DNA from: Streptomyces triticagri
GTDB taxonomy: Bacteria; Actinomycetota; Actinomycetes; Streptomycetales; Streptomycetaceae
Assembly: GCF_003429565.1 (NCBI RefSeq)
Contig: NZ_QUAK01000062.1
Coordinates: 8,150 to 59,029, forward strand
DNA length: 50,880 nt
Direction of reading: 5' to 3'
Below the pieces are notes generated by a model that saw nothing but the letters and a program-made list of their open reading frames with translations, did no database searches and was not told where the DNA came from. Positions 1 to 8,496 of this stretch are shown here, in pieces. A program made the translations under genes and the position numbers. How positions within the stretch are numbered: position 1 is the stretch's first letter; each line of letters opens with the position of its first letter.

Positions 1-2
1 CC

Positions 3-197
3 GGACTCGGCCTCGACATCGTCCGCCGCCTCGCCGAAACCACCGGCGGCGACGTCACCATCGGACGCTCCATGCTCGGCGGCACCGAAATCCGCGTCTG
101 GATCCAACTCGACCAGCGCACCCCCGCCACCGCCCGCCGCGGCCACCGCGGAACCGTACGCCGCCGCCGGCGCCCCACCGCAGGCCGCCGCTCTTAA
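3..197 (+). CDS. C-terminal fragment of a sensor histidine kinase
   Basis: The first 64 codons visible belong to a gene that begins before the window. They open with GLGLDIVRRLAETTGGDV, the G2-box region of the HATPase_c ATP-binding domain of two-component sensor kinases. Next comes the terminal strand motif (GGTEIRVWIQL), then a basic Arg-rich tail ending at TAA 195-197. The kinase would autophosphorylate a conserved His and pass phosphate to a response regulator, both presumably upstream of the window. The sensory domain and phosphoacceptor His are not visible, so the signal is unknown. The gap to the next gene is about 126 bp, so they are probably separate units. Confidence 0.8.
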   Translation, partial: GLGLDIVRRLAETTGGDVTIGRSMLGGTEIRVWIQLDQRTPATARRGHRGTVRRRRRPTAGRRS

Positions 198-323
198 CCG
201 CCTCCGAACGCTTCCTTAAGCGACCCCTAAACTCCCCAACTCCCGTCCACAACAAGCTGATTGTCCGATTCCACATCGCTAACGTGCTGCCGCACCCACC
301 CCCACACCACCAAGGCGGCACAC

Positions 324-1373
324 ATGAGCAACACCCACCGGCGCCGGATCAGCGGCAAGACCAAGGCGGCAGGCGCAGCCCTCGCCGCCGCAGCCATAGG
401 CGCCGCCGCCCTCACGCTCACCAGCACCGCCCAGGCCACCAAGGACGAACCCACCGCCAAAGCCGCAGCCAAGCCCACCGCCGAGGCCGGCGGCTTCGCC
501 CCCTTCGTCGACACCTCACTCGAACCGGCCTACGACCTCCTCGCCACCGCCGAAGCCACCGGCGTCAAGGAGTACAACCTCGCCTTCATCACCTCCGGCG
601 GCAGCTGCGCACCCCTGTGGGGCGGCAGCACCGAACTCGACAACAACCCCGTCGCCGACCAGATCGGCGATCTGCGCGCCCAGGGCGGCGACGTACGCGT
701 CTCCTTCGGCGGCGCGGCCGGCTCCGAACTCGCCCTCAACTGCAGCAGCGCCGACGAACTCGCCGAGGCCTACGGCAAGGTCGTCGACGCCTACGACCTC
801 ACCAAGGTCGACTTCGACATCGAGGGCGCCGCACTCCCGGACACCGAGGCCAACACCCGCCGCGCCCAGGCCATCGCCCAACTCCAGCAGGACCACCCCG
901 ACCTCGACGTCTCCTTCACCCTGCCCGTGATGCCCGAAGGCCTCACCCAGCCCGGCGTCGACCTGCTCGCCGACGCCAAGGACAACGGCGTCACCATCAA
1001 CGCCGTCAACATCATGGCCATGGACTACGGCCCCGCCTACAGCGACGACATGGGCGACTACGCCATCCAGGCAGCCACCGCCACCCAGGGCCAACTCAAG
1101 GACGCCCTCGGCCTCGACGACACCGAAGCCTGGGCCACCGTCGCCATCACCCCCATGATCGGCGTCAACGACGTCACCACCGAGATCTTCCAGCTCGACG
1201 ACGCACCCCAACTCGTCGAATTCGCCCAGGACAAGGGCATCGGCTGGCTCTCCATGTGGTCCTCGACCCGCGACAAGGCCTGCGAGGACGGCTCCACCGA
1301 GGTCTCGCCCACCTGCAGCTCCATCGAACAGGAACCCCTCGCCTTCACCGAGGCCTTCGCCGCCTACAAGTAA
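324..1373 (+). CDS. Secreted glycoside hydrolase family 18 (chitinase-like) protein
   Basis: This 349-residue exported protein starts at ATG 324, preceded by AAGGCGG at 312-318. An in-frame start at 261 would put about 20 unnatural residues before the signal peptide. The N-terminus has a basic region (THRRRISGKTK), an Ala/Leu-rich core and a cleavage site near TAQA-TKDE. The rest is a GH18 TIM barrel: VSFGG, the catalytic loop KVDFDIEG, and VNIMAMDYG with the substrate-orienting Tyr. In the family motif DxxDxDxE the first Asp is Thr here (TKVDFDIE), but the catalytic Glu and its paired Asp are kept. No carbohydrate-binding module is visible. Likely substrates are chitin, chito-oligosaccharides or another GlcNAc polymer outside the cell. 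It converges on bglC across a terminator hairpin. Confidence 0.85.
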   Translation: MSNTHRRRISGKTKAAGAALAAAAIGAAALTLTSTAQATKDEPTAKAAAKPTAEAGGFAPFVDTSLEPAYDLLATAEATGVKEYNLAFITSGGSCAPLWGGSTELDNNPVADQIGDLRAQGGDVRVSFGGAAGSELALNCSSADELAEAYGKVVDAYDLTKVDFDIEGAALPDTEANTRRAQAIAQLQQDHPDLDVSFTLPVMPEGLTQPGVDLLADAKDNGVTINAVNIMAMDYGPAYSDDMGDYAIQAATATQGQLKDALGLDDTEAWATVAITPMIGVNDVTTEIFQLDDAPQLVEFAQDKGIGWLSMWSSTRDKACEDGSTEVSPTCSSIEQEPLAFTEAFAAYK

Positions 1374-1415
1374 CCCCGCCCCACCCCCGAAAAGCGAATC
1401 CCTTCCCCCCACACA

Positions 1416-1458
1416 GCGTGCCCCGGCCGGACTTCCCCCCACTCCGACCGGGGCACGC
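1416..1458. terminator. Bidirectional hairpin between GH18 gene and bglC
   Basis: GCGTGCCCCGG at 1416-1426 pairs perfectly with CCGGGGCACGC at 1448-1458, enclosing a C-rich loop that can extend the stem. It lies between two convergent stop codons, as expected for a shared factor-independent terminator. No strong U tract follows, which is usual in Streptomyces. Confidence 0.7.
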
Positions 1459-1479
1459 GCCTGCGCCTGCGGCCCGCCG

Positions 1480-2919
1480 TCAGTCCTCCACATCCGGCAG
1501 CCGGCCCGATGCCGCCGCCTTCGCGTACCAGTACGCACTCGACTTCGGCACCCGGCGCTGCGTCTCGTAGTCGACGTACACCGCACCGAACCGCTTGCTG
1601 TAGCCGTACGCCCACTCGAAGTTGTCGAGCAGCGACCACAGGAAGTACCCGCGCACGTCCGCGCCCGCCTCCAACGCCTTGTGCACCGCCCGCAGATGCG
1701 CATCCAGATACCGGATCCGGTCAGGATCATGGACCTGACCTGCAGCATTCGGCTTGTCGTCGAAAGCCGCCCCATTCTCCGTGACAAAAAGTGGAACCCC
1801 CGGAGCCTCCGCGGTGTATCTCAGGAGAAGGTCGGTCAGTCCGGACGGATCCACCGGCCAGTCCATCGCGGTGAGTTCGCCCGGCGCCCGATGGAAGGCC
1901 ACCGAATCAGCTGCGGGCCAAGGGGAGTGATCAGCGGAGTTGTGCCCGTCGTGGCGGGGAGCGGACGGGTCGGCACCACCGGACACCACCGCCGGTGCGT
2001 AGTAGTTGATACCCAGGAAATCGAGGGGGTGATGAATGACAGCAAGGTCCTCGGACCGCACGAAGGACCAATCAGTGACCGACGCCGTATCGGTGAGCAG
2101 ATCCCCGGGGTACGCACCCTTGAGCAGCGGACCGGAGAACACCCGGTTCGCAAGGGCATCGATACGACGCTGAGCGTCACGGTCCGCCGCTGAATCGGTC
2201 AAGGGCCGCACCGCACTCGGATTCAGGCTGATGCCGAGCCGCGCCCGCGCCGGCAACACCGAACGCAGGGCCTGGGCGCCCAGGCCGTGCGCGAGGTTGA
2301 GATGGTGCGCCGCGCGCAGGGCGGCAGCGGGGTCGGTCCGGCCCGGGGCGTGCACCCCTGAGCCGTAACCGAGGAACGCACTGCACCACGGCTCGTTCAG
2401 CGTCGTCCACATCCGGACACGGTCGCCCAGCGCCTCGCCGACGATTCGGGCGTAGTCGGCGAAGCGGTGAGCGGTGTCGCGCTCCGGCCAGCCCCCGCCC
2501 GCGCTGTCACCACTGGGGAAGGACGTCTCCAACTCCTGCGGCAGGTCCCAGTGGTACAGGGTGAGCATCGGTTCTATGCCGTTCTCCAGGAGCTCGTCGA
2601 CGAGCTCCCGGTAGAAGTCGAGACCGCGCTGCACGGCCGGACCGCGGCCGGTGGGCTGGACACGTGGCCAGGACACCGAGAAGCGGTAGGTCCGCAGTCC
2701 GAGATCGGCCATCAGCCGGACGTCCTCGCGCCAGCGGTGGTAGTGGTCGCAGGCCACATCGCCGGTGTCCCCGCCGAGGACCTTCCCCGGCGTACGGCTG
2801 AAGGTGTCCCAGATGGACGGTGTGCGGCCGTCCTCCTGGGCAGCGCCCTCGATCTGGTAGGCGGCGGTTGCGGCACCCCAGAGAAACTCCGGGGGGAAGC
2901 TCAACTTCGCATCGGACAC
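1480..2919 (-). CDS. bglC: Beta-glucosidase, GH1 (cellobiose hydrolysis)
   Basis: A 479-residue cytoplasmic GH1 beta-glucosidase that cleaves imported cellobiose or cello-oligosaccharides to glucose. The GH1 N-terminal signature is at residues 12-26 ([15 protein letters not shown]). The acid/base lies in TLNEP (Glu176) and the nucleophile in VTENG (Glu381); length is normal for the family. There is no signal peptide. The start is GTG at 2919 (VSDAKLSF); no other start upstream fits. It lies 117 bp downstream of cebG in the same orientation. It has its own near-perfect CebR box, which overlaps the start codon, so it is probably transcribed both with cebEFG and from its own promoter. Confidence 0.93.
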   Translation of the reverse strand: MSDAKLSFPPEFLWGAATAAYQIEGAAQEDGRTPSIWDTFSRTPGKVLGGDTGDVACDHYHRWREDVRLMADLGLRTYRFSVSWPRVQPTGRGPAVQRGLDFYRELVDELLENGIEPMLTLYHWDLPQELETSFPSGDSAGGGWPERDTAHRFADYARIVGEALGDRVRMWTTLNEPWCSAFLGYGSGVHAPGRTDPAAALRAAHHLNLAHGLGAQALRSVLPARARLGISLNPSAVRPLTDSAADRDAQRRIDALANRVFSGPLLKGAYPGDLLTDTASVTDWSFVRSEDLAVIHHPLDFLGINYYAPAVVSGGADPSAPRHDGHNSADHSPWPAADSVAFHRAPGELTAMDWPVDPSGLTDLLLRYTAEAPGVPLFVTENGAAFDDKPNAAGQVHDPDRIRYLDAHLRAVHKALEAGADVRGYFLWSLLDNFEWAYGYSKRFGAVYVDYETQRRVPKSSAYWYAKAAASGRLPDVED

Positions 2920-2932
2920 GGGAGCGCTCCCA
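2919..2932. promoter_or_regulatory. CebR-type operator overlapping the bglC start
   Basis: The plus strand reads CGGGAGCGCTCCCA, 13 of 14 matches to the palindrome TGGGAGCGCTCCCA upstream of cebE. The mismatch falls on the first base of the GTG start codon. Published CebR sites in other Streptomyces have the same core. Bound repressor would cover the initiation region; the left GGGAG on the minus strand is also the only Shine-Dalgarno-like stretch. Confidence 0.8.
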
Positions 2933-3036
2933 AGGTCGGTGTGGGCAGTCGTACGGGAAGGGGGGGGGATGAGCCGGGGTCAGGTCGTGCGAGGTGGAGG
3001 GGCGGGTGGGGAGGGGGAGGGCCCCCACCCCAACCG

Positions 3037-3948
3037 TCACCCCTTGACCGCCCCCTGCATGATCCCGCCCACAATCTGCTTCCCGAACACAAGAAAGGCG
3101 ATGAGCAGCGGCAGCGTTCCCAGCAGAGCCCCCGCCATGATCACCGATTGGTCCGGGTCGAATCCCTGGGCCAGACCGGTGAGGGCGACCTGTACGGTCG
3201 GATTGCCGGACGAGGTCAGGGCGATGATCGGCCAGAAGAAGTCGTTCCAAGCCTGGACGAAGGTGAGCATGCCGAGCACGGCCATAGCGGGCCGGGCGGC
3301 CGGGAAGACGATGTGCCAGACGATGCGGATGCTGCTGGCGCCGTCGACGCGCGCCGCCTCGATCAGTTCGGTCGGGAGGGCCTGCAGCAGGTACTGCCGC
3401 ATGAAGAACACACCGAAGGCGGTGACCAGGGTCGGCAGGATCACGGCCTGGAGCTGATCGGTCCAGTGCAGTTCCGCAATGAGCATGTACAGAGGTACGA
3501 CGCTCAGCTGCGGGGGAACCATCATCGTTCCGATGACGAGCAGCAGGAGGAGGTTCTTGAAACGAAAGCGCAGTTTGGCGAAGGCGAAGCCCGCCAGGGT
3601 GGAGAAGAGCACTGTGCCGATGGAGACGGTGCCGGCCACGACCAGTGTGTTCAGTAGGGCTGTCCCCATGTTCGCTTCGTGCCAGGCGAACTCGAGGTTC
3701 TTGAAGAGATTGCCGCCGAACCAGAGGGGTGGCGGCGTCTCTGCGAGCCGGGAGTTGCTCCGGGAGGCGGCGATCGCCGTCCACACCAGAGGGAAGAGGG
3801 ACATCACCGTCACCAGGACAAGGGCGACGTAGGTCCATTTGCCGCCGTGGAGTTGGCGTCCGGCTCGCGGTCCGCGTACGAGGCGCCTGGCCCCGCGTGC
3901 GGTCTTGAGGTCCGGTGTTTTCGGCTCGGTGTCCGTGAGCGTGGTCAC
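3037..3948 (-). CDS. cebG: Cellobiose/cellotriose ABC transporter, inner-membrane permease 2
   Basis: A 303-residue permease of the carbohydrate CUT1 (MalG-type) family. It has about six hydrophobic segments and the EAA loop ELIEAARVDGASSIRIVWHIV, which contacts the ATPase. The start is GTG at 3948, overlapping the cebF stop by four bases (GTGA), so translation is coupled. It forms the membrane channel with CebF. No ATPase gene is nearby; in Streptomyces the shared MsiK ATPase, encoded elsewhere, energises this importer. Confidence 0.9.
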   Translation of the reverse strand: MTTLTDTEPKTPDLKTARGARRLVRGPRAGRQLHGGKWTYVALVLVTVMSLFPLVWTAIAASRSNSRLAETPPPLWFGGNLFKNLEFAWHEANMGTALLNTLVVAGTVSIGTVLFSTLAGFAFAKLRFRFKNLLLLLVIGTMMVPPQLSVVPLYMLIAELHWTDQLQAVILPTLVTAFGVFFMRQYLLQALPTELIEAARVDGASSIRIVWHIVFPAARPAMAVLGMLTFVQAWNDFFWPIIALTSSGNPTVQVALTGLAQGFDPDQSVIMAGALLGTLPLLIAFLVFGKQIVGGIMQGAVKG

Positions 3949-4958
3949 GAGTCCCCCTCGCTCTTGCGCAGCCGCCGTGCGATCAGCCAGTTGACGGCAC
4001 CGATCAGCAGCAGGATCAGGAACATGGCCCAGGCGATGGCGGAGGCCCGGCCGAGGTGCAGGTTCACCCAGCCCTGTTCGTACAGGTAGAGGCCGAGGGT
4101 CTGGTATTGGTGGTTCGCTCCGCCGGTGGCGCCGCTGCCGCTGAACAGCAGTGGTTCTCCGAAGAGTTGGACGGCGCCGATCGTCGAGACGACACAGGTG
4201 AAGAGGATCGTGGGTCGCAACTGGGGGAGCGTGACATGGATGAACTGCCGCCACCGTGAAGCGCCGTCGAGTGCCGCCGATTCGTAGAGGTCGTGCGAGA
4301 TGGACTGCATGGCGGCCAGGTAGATGAGGGCGTTGTAGCCGGTCCAGCGCCAGATGACGATGCTGGACACGGCGATCTGGGAGGTCCAGTCGCCGGTCTG
4401 CCAGTCGATGTTGTCGATGCCGATGAGGCCGAGGCCCCAGTTGATCATCCCGTAGTCGCGTCCGAAGAGGAGCGCGAAGACGAGGGTCGCGGCGGCCACG
4501 GAGGTGGCGTACGGGGTGAGGGCGGCGACGCGGTAGAACATGGAGCCGCGCAGCCGGTAGTTGAGGAGATGGGCGATGCCGAGCGCCATGAGGAGCTGCG
4601 GCACGGTGGAGATGATCCCGATGGTGAAGGTGTTCTTCAGCGCGTTCCAGAAGAATTCGTCGCTGAGGAGTCGGGAGTAGTTGTGCAGTCCGGCCCATTC
4701 CATGTCGGTGGGCGCGGTGAGCTCCACGCGGTGGAGCGAGGCCCAGCCGGTGTAGAGCAGGGGGAAGAGTCCGAACGCCGCGAAGAAGAGGAAGAAGGGC
4801 GCGATGTAGGCGTACGGGCTCCATTTGACGTCGAGGCGGTAGCGCCGGCTGCGTCGTTCGCGGCGGCGGGCGTCGCTCTTGGGCGGCGTGTCCTCGGGGC
4901 GCGGGGCCGCGCCCTCCCCGGTCGGGGAGGGCGCGGCGGTGCGGGATTCGCTTGCCAT
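3945..4958 (-). CDS. cebF: Cellobiose/cellotriose ABC transporter, inner-membrane permease 1
   Basis: A 337-residue MalF-type CUT1 permease. It has a charged cytoplasmic N-terminus (SDARRRERRSRRYRLDVKW), then a first membrane span (AYIAPFFLFFAAFGLFPLLY) and further spans. The EAA loop reads LYESAALDGASRWRQFIHVTL. ATG at 4958 lies 5 bp after the cebE stop. The first 40 residues are Pro/Ala/Glu-rich and may not be conserved. It is the second gene of cebEFG and pairs with CebG. Confidence 0.9.
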   Translation of the reverse strand: MASESRTAAPSPTGEGAAPRPEDTPPKSDARRRERRSRRYRLDVKWSPYAYIAPFFLFFAAFGLFPLLYTGWASLHRVELTAPTDMEWAGLHNYSRLLSDEFFWNALKNTFTIGIISTVPQLLMALGIAHLLNYRLRGSMFYRVAALTPYATSVAAATLVFALLFGRDYGMINWGLGLIGIDNIDWQTGDWTSQIAVSSIVIWRWTGYNALIYLAAMQSISHDLYESAALDGASRWRQFIHVTLPQLRPTILFTCVVSTIGAVQLFGEPLLFSGSGATGGANHQYQTLGLYLYEQGWVNLHLGRASAIAWAMFLILLLIGAVNWLIARRLRKSEGDS

Positions 4959-4963
4959 ACGGG

Positions 4964-6316
4964 TCACTTGTCCAGCGCGTTGTCGATCGCCTTGGTGGCG
5001 GCCTTCCAGGCTTCCTCGGAGGAGGTGCCCTTCTGGTCGACCTGGAGCATGCCGACGTCGCCGAGGTTCTGGGCGATGATCAGGTCCTTGGGGCCGAGGA
5101 TCTGGACGGGTGCTCCTTCGGCGGCCTTGGCGAAGATCTTCCCGATGGGGGCGTCGCTGAAGTACGGGTGCTTGGCGTCGGCGACCTGGGGCAGGTCGTA
5201 GGCGGCGGAGGCGCTGGGGAAGCTGCCCTGCTTGTCGAAGAGCTTGGCCTGCTGTTCGGGTGCGGTCAGCCAGGCGGCGAGCTTGGCTGCCTCTTCGGTG
5301 TTCTTGCCGGCCTTGGGCACGGTGATGAACGAGCCGCCCCAGTTGCTGGGCATGGGGGCCTGGGCGACGTCCCACTGGTCCTCGCCCTTCTCACCGGCCT
5401 TGCCCTTGATGTAGCCGAGCATCCAGGCGGGGCAGGAGACGGTGGCGAAGGTGCCGTTGGCGTAGGCCTGGTCCCAAGTCTTCTGGAACTGCTGGAGTTT
5501 GGCCGTCAGTCCTTCTTCGGCGAAGTCGACGCCGAGGTCCCAGGCTTCCTTGACGCGTGGGTTCGACTTGTAAATGATCTCGCCGCTCTTGTCGTAGTAG
5601 CGGTCTTCGTAGCTGCCGGTGACGGCGGCCATGACGCCGCCCGCGGAGTCGACGAACGCGGTGTTCTTGGGGGCGTTCTTCTTGTACTTCTTTCCGGCTT
5701 CGAGGTACTTGTTCCAGTCGCCGGCCCAGAGTTCGCTGACCTTGTCGCGGTCGGTGGGCAGCCCGGCCTTCTTGAAGAGGTCCTTGCGGTAACAGATGCC
5801 CTGGGGGCCGATGTCGGTGCCGAGTCCGACGGTCTTGCCGTCCTTGGTGGTGCCCTGCTGCCACTTCCAGTCGAGGTACTTGTTCTTGTCGACGCCGGGG
5901 GTCTTGCTGAGGTCGACGAGTTTGTCGGACTGGGTTTCGACGATCTCGGCGATGTTGTTGACCTCGACGGCCTGGATGTCGGCGAGGCCGCTGCCGGCGC
6001 CGAGGCGGGTGAGGAGCCTCGGGTAGTAGTTCTCGTTGCGCTCGATGGAGGTCTGCTCGATGACGATGTCGGGGTTCTTCTTCATGTATTCGTCGTAGAG
6101 CCCGGCCTCTTTGAGGCCGAAGACGCCGAACACTCCGACCTTGATGGTGGTCTTGCCGTCCTTGGAGCCCGAGCCGGCCCTTCCGCCGTCGTCCGAGTCC
6201 TCGGCACAGCCGGCCAGCAGTCCGGCGCCGAGGGCGGCGACGGCGGCGACGGCCACCAGTCTGCGGCTCCTGCGGCGGGGGGACGAGGCCCTTCTGTTCG
6301 GCACGGTGATGCGCAT
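4964..6316 (-). CDS. cebE: Cellobiose/cellotriose-binding lipoprotein
   Basis: A 450-residue extracellular solute-binding protein (family 1), the high-affinity receptor of the cellobiose importer. ATG at 6316 follows AAGGAGGA with ideal spacing, which rules out the longer frame from 6445. The N-terminus is a lipoprotein signal: twin-Arg-rich PRRRSRRL, hydrophobic core and lipobox LLAGC, so it is anchored to the outer face of the membrane. Asp- and Lys-rich sequence follows, then the two-lobe fold. It leads the cebE-cebF-cebG operon and is controlled by the CebR palindrome about 115 bp upstream. Confidence 0.92.
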   Translation of the reverse strand: MRITVPNRRASSPRRRSRRLVAVAAVAALGAGLLAGCAEDSDDGGRAGSGSKDGKTTIKVGVFGVFGLKEAGLYDEYMKKNPDIVIEQTSIERNENYYPRLLTRLGAGSGLADIQAVEVNNIAEIVETQSDKLVDLSKTPGVDKNKYLDWKWQQGTTKDGKTVGLGTDIGPQGICYRKDLFKKAGLPTDRDKVSELWAGDWNKYLEAGKKYKKNAPKNTAFVDSAGGVMAAVTGSYEDRYYDKSGEIIYKSNPRVKEAWDLGVDFAEEGLTAKLQQFQKTWDQAYANGTFATVSCPAWMLGYIKGKAGEKGEDQWDVAQAPMPSNWGGSFITVPKAGKNTEEAAKLAAWLTAPEQQAKLFDKQGSFPSASAAYDLPQVADAKHPYFSDAPIGKIFAKAAEGAPVQILGPKDLIIAQNLGDVGMLQVDQKGTSSEEAWKAATKAIDNALDK

Positions 6317-6430
6317 TGCGTCCTCCTTGTGCCCTGTCCTGTGCCGCCTTGGGGCACCGTTGCGGCACGGTGCAGGACCCGGGTTGCGGCTCGGGCGGGA
6401 ACGTGCGGGTTGTGTATGACTCCAGTACTG

Positions 6431-6444
6431 TGGGAGCGCTCCCA
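6431..6444. promoter_or_regulatory. CebR operator (perfect 14-bp palindrome)
   Basis: TGGGAGCGCTCCCA is a perfect palindrome in the cebE-cebR intergenic region. It is identical to the CebR binding sequence known from Streptomyces. Cellobiose or cellotriose releases CebR from such sites. It lies 115 bp before the cebE start and 134 bp before the cebR start, so it may also autoregulate cebR. Confidence 0.9.
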
Positions 6445-6577
6445 TGTGTGATGTCTTGAAGGGTCGCGGTTCGGTTCGGGGGTGTCAAGGGACCGGACAG
6501 CCGGAGTCCCTTCGGTTATAGGGCTGTTAGTTTGCCGCCGGTGCCGGGAATCCGGCGCACTGTGTTGGGAGGAAGGC

Positions 6578-7642
6578 ATGACCACGCGTCAACCGCGTAC
6601 ATGGAGCGGGCGTCGCCCCACGCTGGAGGAGGTGGCCGCGCATGCCGGGGTCGGCCGGGGGACGGTGTCGCGGGTCATCAATGGCTCTCCACGGGTGAGT
6701 GAGCGCACCCGGGCCGCGGTGGAGGCGGCGATCGCGGAGCTGGGCTATGTGCCGAACAACGCGGCGCGGGCGTTGGCCGGCAATCGTACGGACGCGATCG
6801 CCCTTGTGGTGCCCGAGCCGGAACGCCGTTTCTTCGCCGAGCCGTATTTCTCCGACATCGTGCACGGGGTGGGAATCGCCCTGGCGGAGACGGAGTTCCA
6901 GCTGTTGCTGACCTTTGCGGGCAGTGATCGGGAGCGCCAGCGGCTGGCCCAGTACCTGGCGGCGCAGCGGGTGGACGGGGTGCTGCTCGTCTCGGTGCAT
7001 GCGGACGATCCGCTGCCGGATCTGCTCGAGCAGTCGGGGATGCCGGCGGTGATCAGTGGTCGCCGCTCTGCGGAGGAGACGCTGACCTCCGTCGATTCGG
7101 ACAACTTCGGGGGCGCGAGGGATGCGGTGGCGCATCTGGTGGCCCGTGGCCGCCGCTCGATCGCCACGATCACGGGGCGGCTCGATGTGTACGGGGCGCA
7201 GCGCCGTCTGGACGGCTACCGGGCGGCGCTGGTGGAGGCGGGTCGTGAAGTGGACGAGGAGCTGGTGTGCCCCGCGGACTTCACGGAGGAGGGCGGCCGG
7301 CAGGCGACTGCGGAGCTGCTCGAGCGGCGCCCTGATGTGGACGCGGTGTTCGCCGGCTCGGATGTGATGGCGTCGGGTGCGCGCCAGGTCCTGCGGTCGG
7401 CCGGCCGGCGAATACCGCAGGATGTGGCGTTGGTCGGCTTCGACGATTCGGCGATCGCGCGGCACATGGATCCGCCGATGACGAGTGTGCGGCAGCCGAT
7501 CGAGGAGATGGGGCGGGAGATGACGCGGCTGCTGATCGAGGAGATCGCGGCGCCCGGGCGTCGGCGCGCCGGTGCGGCCGGCCGTCGGGGCAGGGAGCAG
7601 CTGGTGCTGCCGAACGCTCTGGTGGTGCGGGAATCGTCCTGA
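6578..7642 (+). CDS. cebR: LacI-family repressor of cellulose utilisation
   Basis: A 354-residue LacI-family regulator starting at ATG 6578 behind GGGAGGAAGG. The LacI helix-turn-helix is at about residues 14-60 (TLEEVAAHAGVGRGTVSRVING, with hinge helix ARALAGNR). A periplasmic-binding-protein-like sugar domain follows, with the typical VALVGFDDS and TSVRQP motifs near the C-terminus. It is divergent from cebE, with the cognate palindrome between. By family knowledge it represses cebEFG and bglC until cello-oligosaccharides bind. The C-terminal Arg/Gly-rich stretch (GRRRAGAAGRRG) is a loop often longer in streptomycete members. Confidence 0.93.
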   Translation: MTTRQPRTWSGRRPTLEEVAAHAGVGRGTVSRVINGSPRVSERTRAAVEAAIAELGYVPNNAARALAGNRTDAIALVVPEPERRFFAEPYFSDIVHGVGIALAETEFQLLLTFAGSDRERQRLAQYLAAQRVDGVLLVSVHADDPLPDLLEQSGMPAVISGRRSAEETLTSVDSDNFGGARDAVAHLVARGRRSIATITGRLDVYGAQRRLDGYRAALVEAGREVDEELVCPADFTEEGGRQATAELLERRPDVDAVFAGSDVMASGARQVLRSAGRRIPQDVALVGFDDSAIARHMDPPMTSVRQPIEEMGREMTRLLIEEIAAPGRRRAGAAGRRGREQLVLPNALVVRESS

Positions 7643-7667
7643 GCGCGAATCCCGGCCTGGAGAACGA

Positions 7668-7704
7668 TCAAGGCCCGGTCTGCGTGAAGCAGACCGGGCC
7701 TTGA
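7668..7704. terminator. Perfect 16-bp hairpin terminator between cebR and tRNA-His
   Basis: TCAAGGCCCGGTCTGC (7668-7683) is exactly complementary to 7689-7704, with a GTGAA loop. It sits 25 bp after the cebR stop and 8 bp beyond the tRNA 3' end. It can therefore end transcription from both sides. It is one of the strongest stems in the window. Confidence 0.85.
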
Positions 7705-7712
7705 CCCTCGAG

Positions 7713-7786
7713 GGTGAGTGACGGGACTTGAACCCGCGGCCACCTGGACCACAACCAGGTGCTCTACCAACTGAGCTACACCCACC
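7713..7786 (-). tRNA. tRNA-His (anticodon GTG)
   Basis: On the minus strand the cloverleaf is complete. The acceptor arm GTGGGTG pairs with CACTCAC and is extended by the extra G at -1 opposite the discriminator C, the hallmark of tRNA-His. The D arm is GCTC/GAGC. The anticodon stem CCTGG/CCAGG encloses loop TTGTGGT, and the T arm carries GTTCAAGTC. The 3' CCA is not encoded (CT follows), so it must be added enzymatically. It lies downstream of orn, convergent with cebR. Confidence 0.95.
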
Positions 7787-7888
7787 ATGACCGGGTCGTT
7801 TCCGACCGGCCGAGAAAAAGTGTACAGGGTCCGGACGGGTGCTCGCGCACCCCTTTTGCGGGCGCCTGTGGGCACCGCGCGGTGGCTG

Positions 7889-8491
7889 CTATTCGGTGGG
7901 CAGCACGTGCTGTGCGGCGATGCGCTTGGCGGTGTCCGAGTCGGGACCGGGCTGCGGTACGAAGACGGCTTCCCGGTAGTAGCGGAGTTCGGCGATGGAT
8001 TCGCGGATGTCGGCGAGTGCCCGGTGGTTGCCGTTCTTCTCGGGGCTGTTGAAGTAGGCCCGCGGGTACCAGCGCCGGGCGAGCTCCTTGACGGAGGAGA
8101 CGTCCACGATGCGGTAGTGCAGGTAGCCCTCGAGGTCGGGCATGTCCCGCAGCAGGAAGCCGCGGTCGGTGCCGACGGAGTTCCCGCAGAGCGGCGCCTT
8201 GCCCGGTTCCTTGACGTGTTCGCGTACGTACGCCAGGACCTGGTCCTCGGCGTCGGCGAGGGTGGTGCCGGCGGCGAGTTCCTCGAGGAGGCCCGAGGCG
8301 GTGTGCATGTCGCGCACCACCTCGGGCATCGTCTCGAGGGCCGCGTCCGGCGGGCGGATCACGATGTCCACGCCGTCGCCGAGTACGTTCAACTCCGAGT
8401 CGGTGACCAGTGCGGCCACCTCGATAAGTGCGTCGTCCGTCAGCGAGAGCCCGGTCATCTCGCAGTCGATCCACACCATGCGATCGTTCAT
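7889..8491 (-). CDS. orn: Oligoribonuclease (3'-5' exoribonuclease on nano-RNAs)
   Basis: A 200-residue DEDDh exonuclease. The first acidic pair is in WIDCEMTGL (Asp8, Glu10), and the C-terminal catalytic motif is [15 protein letters not shown] at 8491 gives the normal oligoribonuclease N-terminus ([14 protein letters not shown]). It degrades two- to five-nucleotide RNAs, including the pGpG left from c-di-GMP breakdown. It lies 5 bp downstream of adpA in the same orientation, a layout I recall as conserved in Streptomyces, so it can be read from adpA transcripts. A short GC hairpin at 7837-7852 lies between its stop and the tRNA. Confidence 0.95.
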   Translation of the reverse strand: MNDRMVWIDCEMTGLSLTDDALIEVAALVTDSELNVLGDGVDIVIRPPDAALETMPEVVRDMHTASGLLEELAAGTTLADAEDQVLAYVREHVKEPGKAPLCGNSVGTDRGFLLRDMPDLEGYLHYRIVDVSSVKELARRWYPRAYFNSPEKNGNHRALADIRESIAELRYYREAVFVPQPGPDSDTAKRIAAQHVLPTE

Positions 8492-8496
8492 ATGTC

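Noticed and set aside
3037..4824. A 595-residue single permease
   Set aside because: The frame before 3948 is Arg/His-rich shadow sequence. The real cebG starts at GTG 3948, overlapping cebF.
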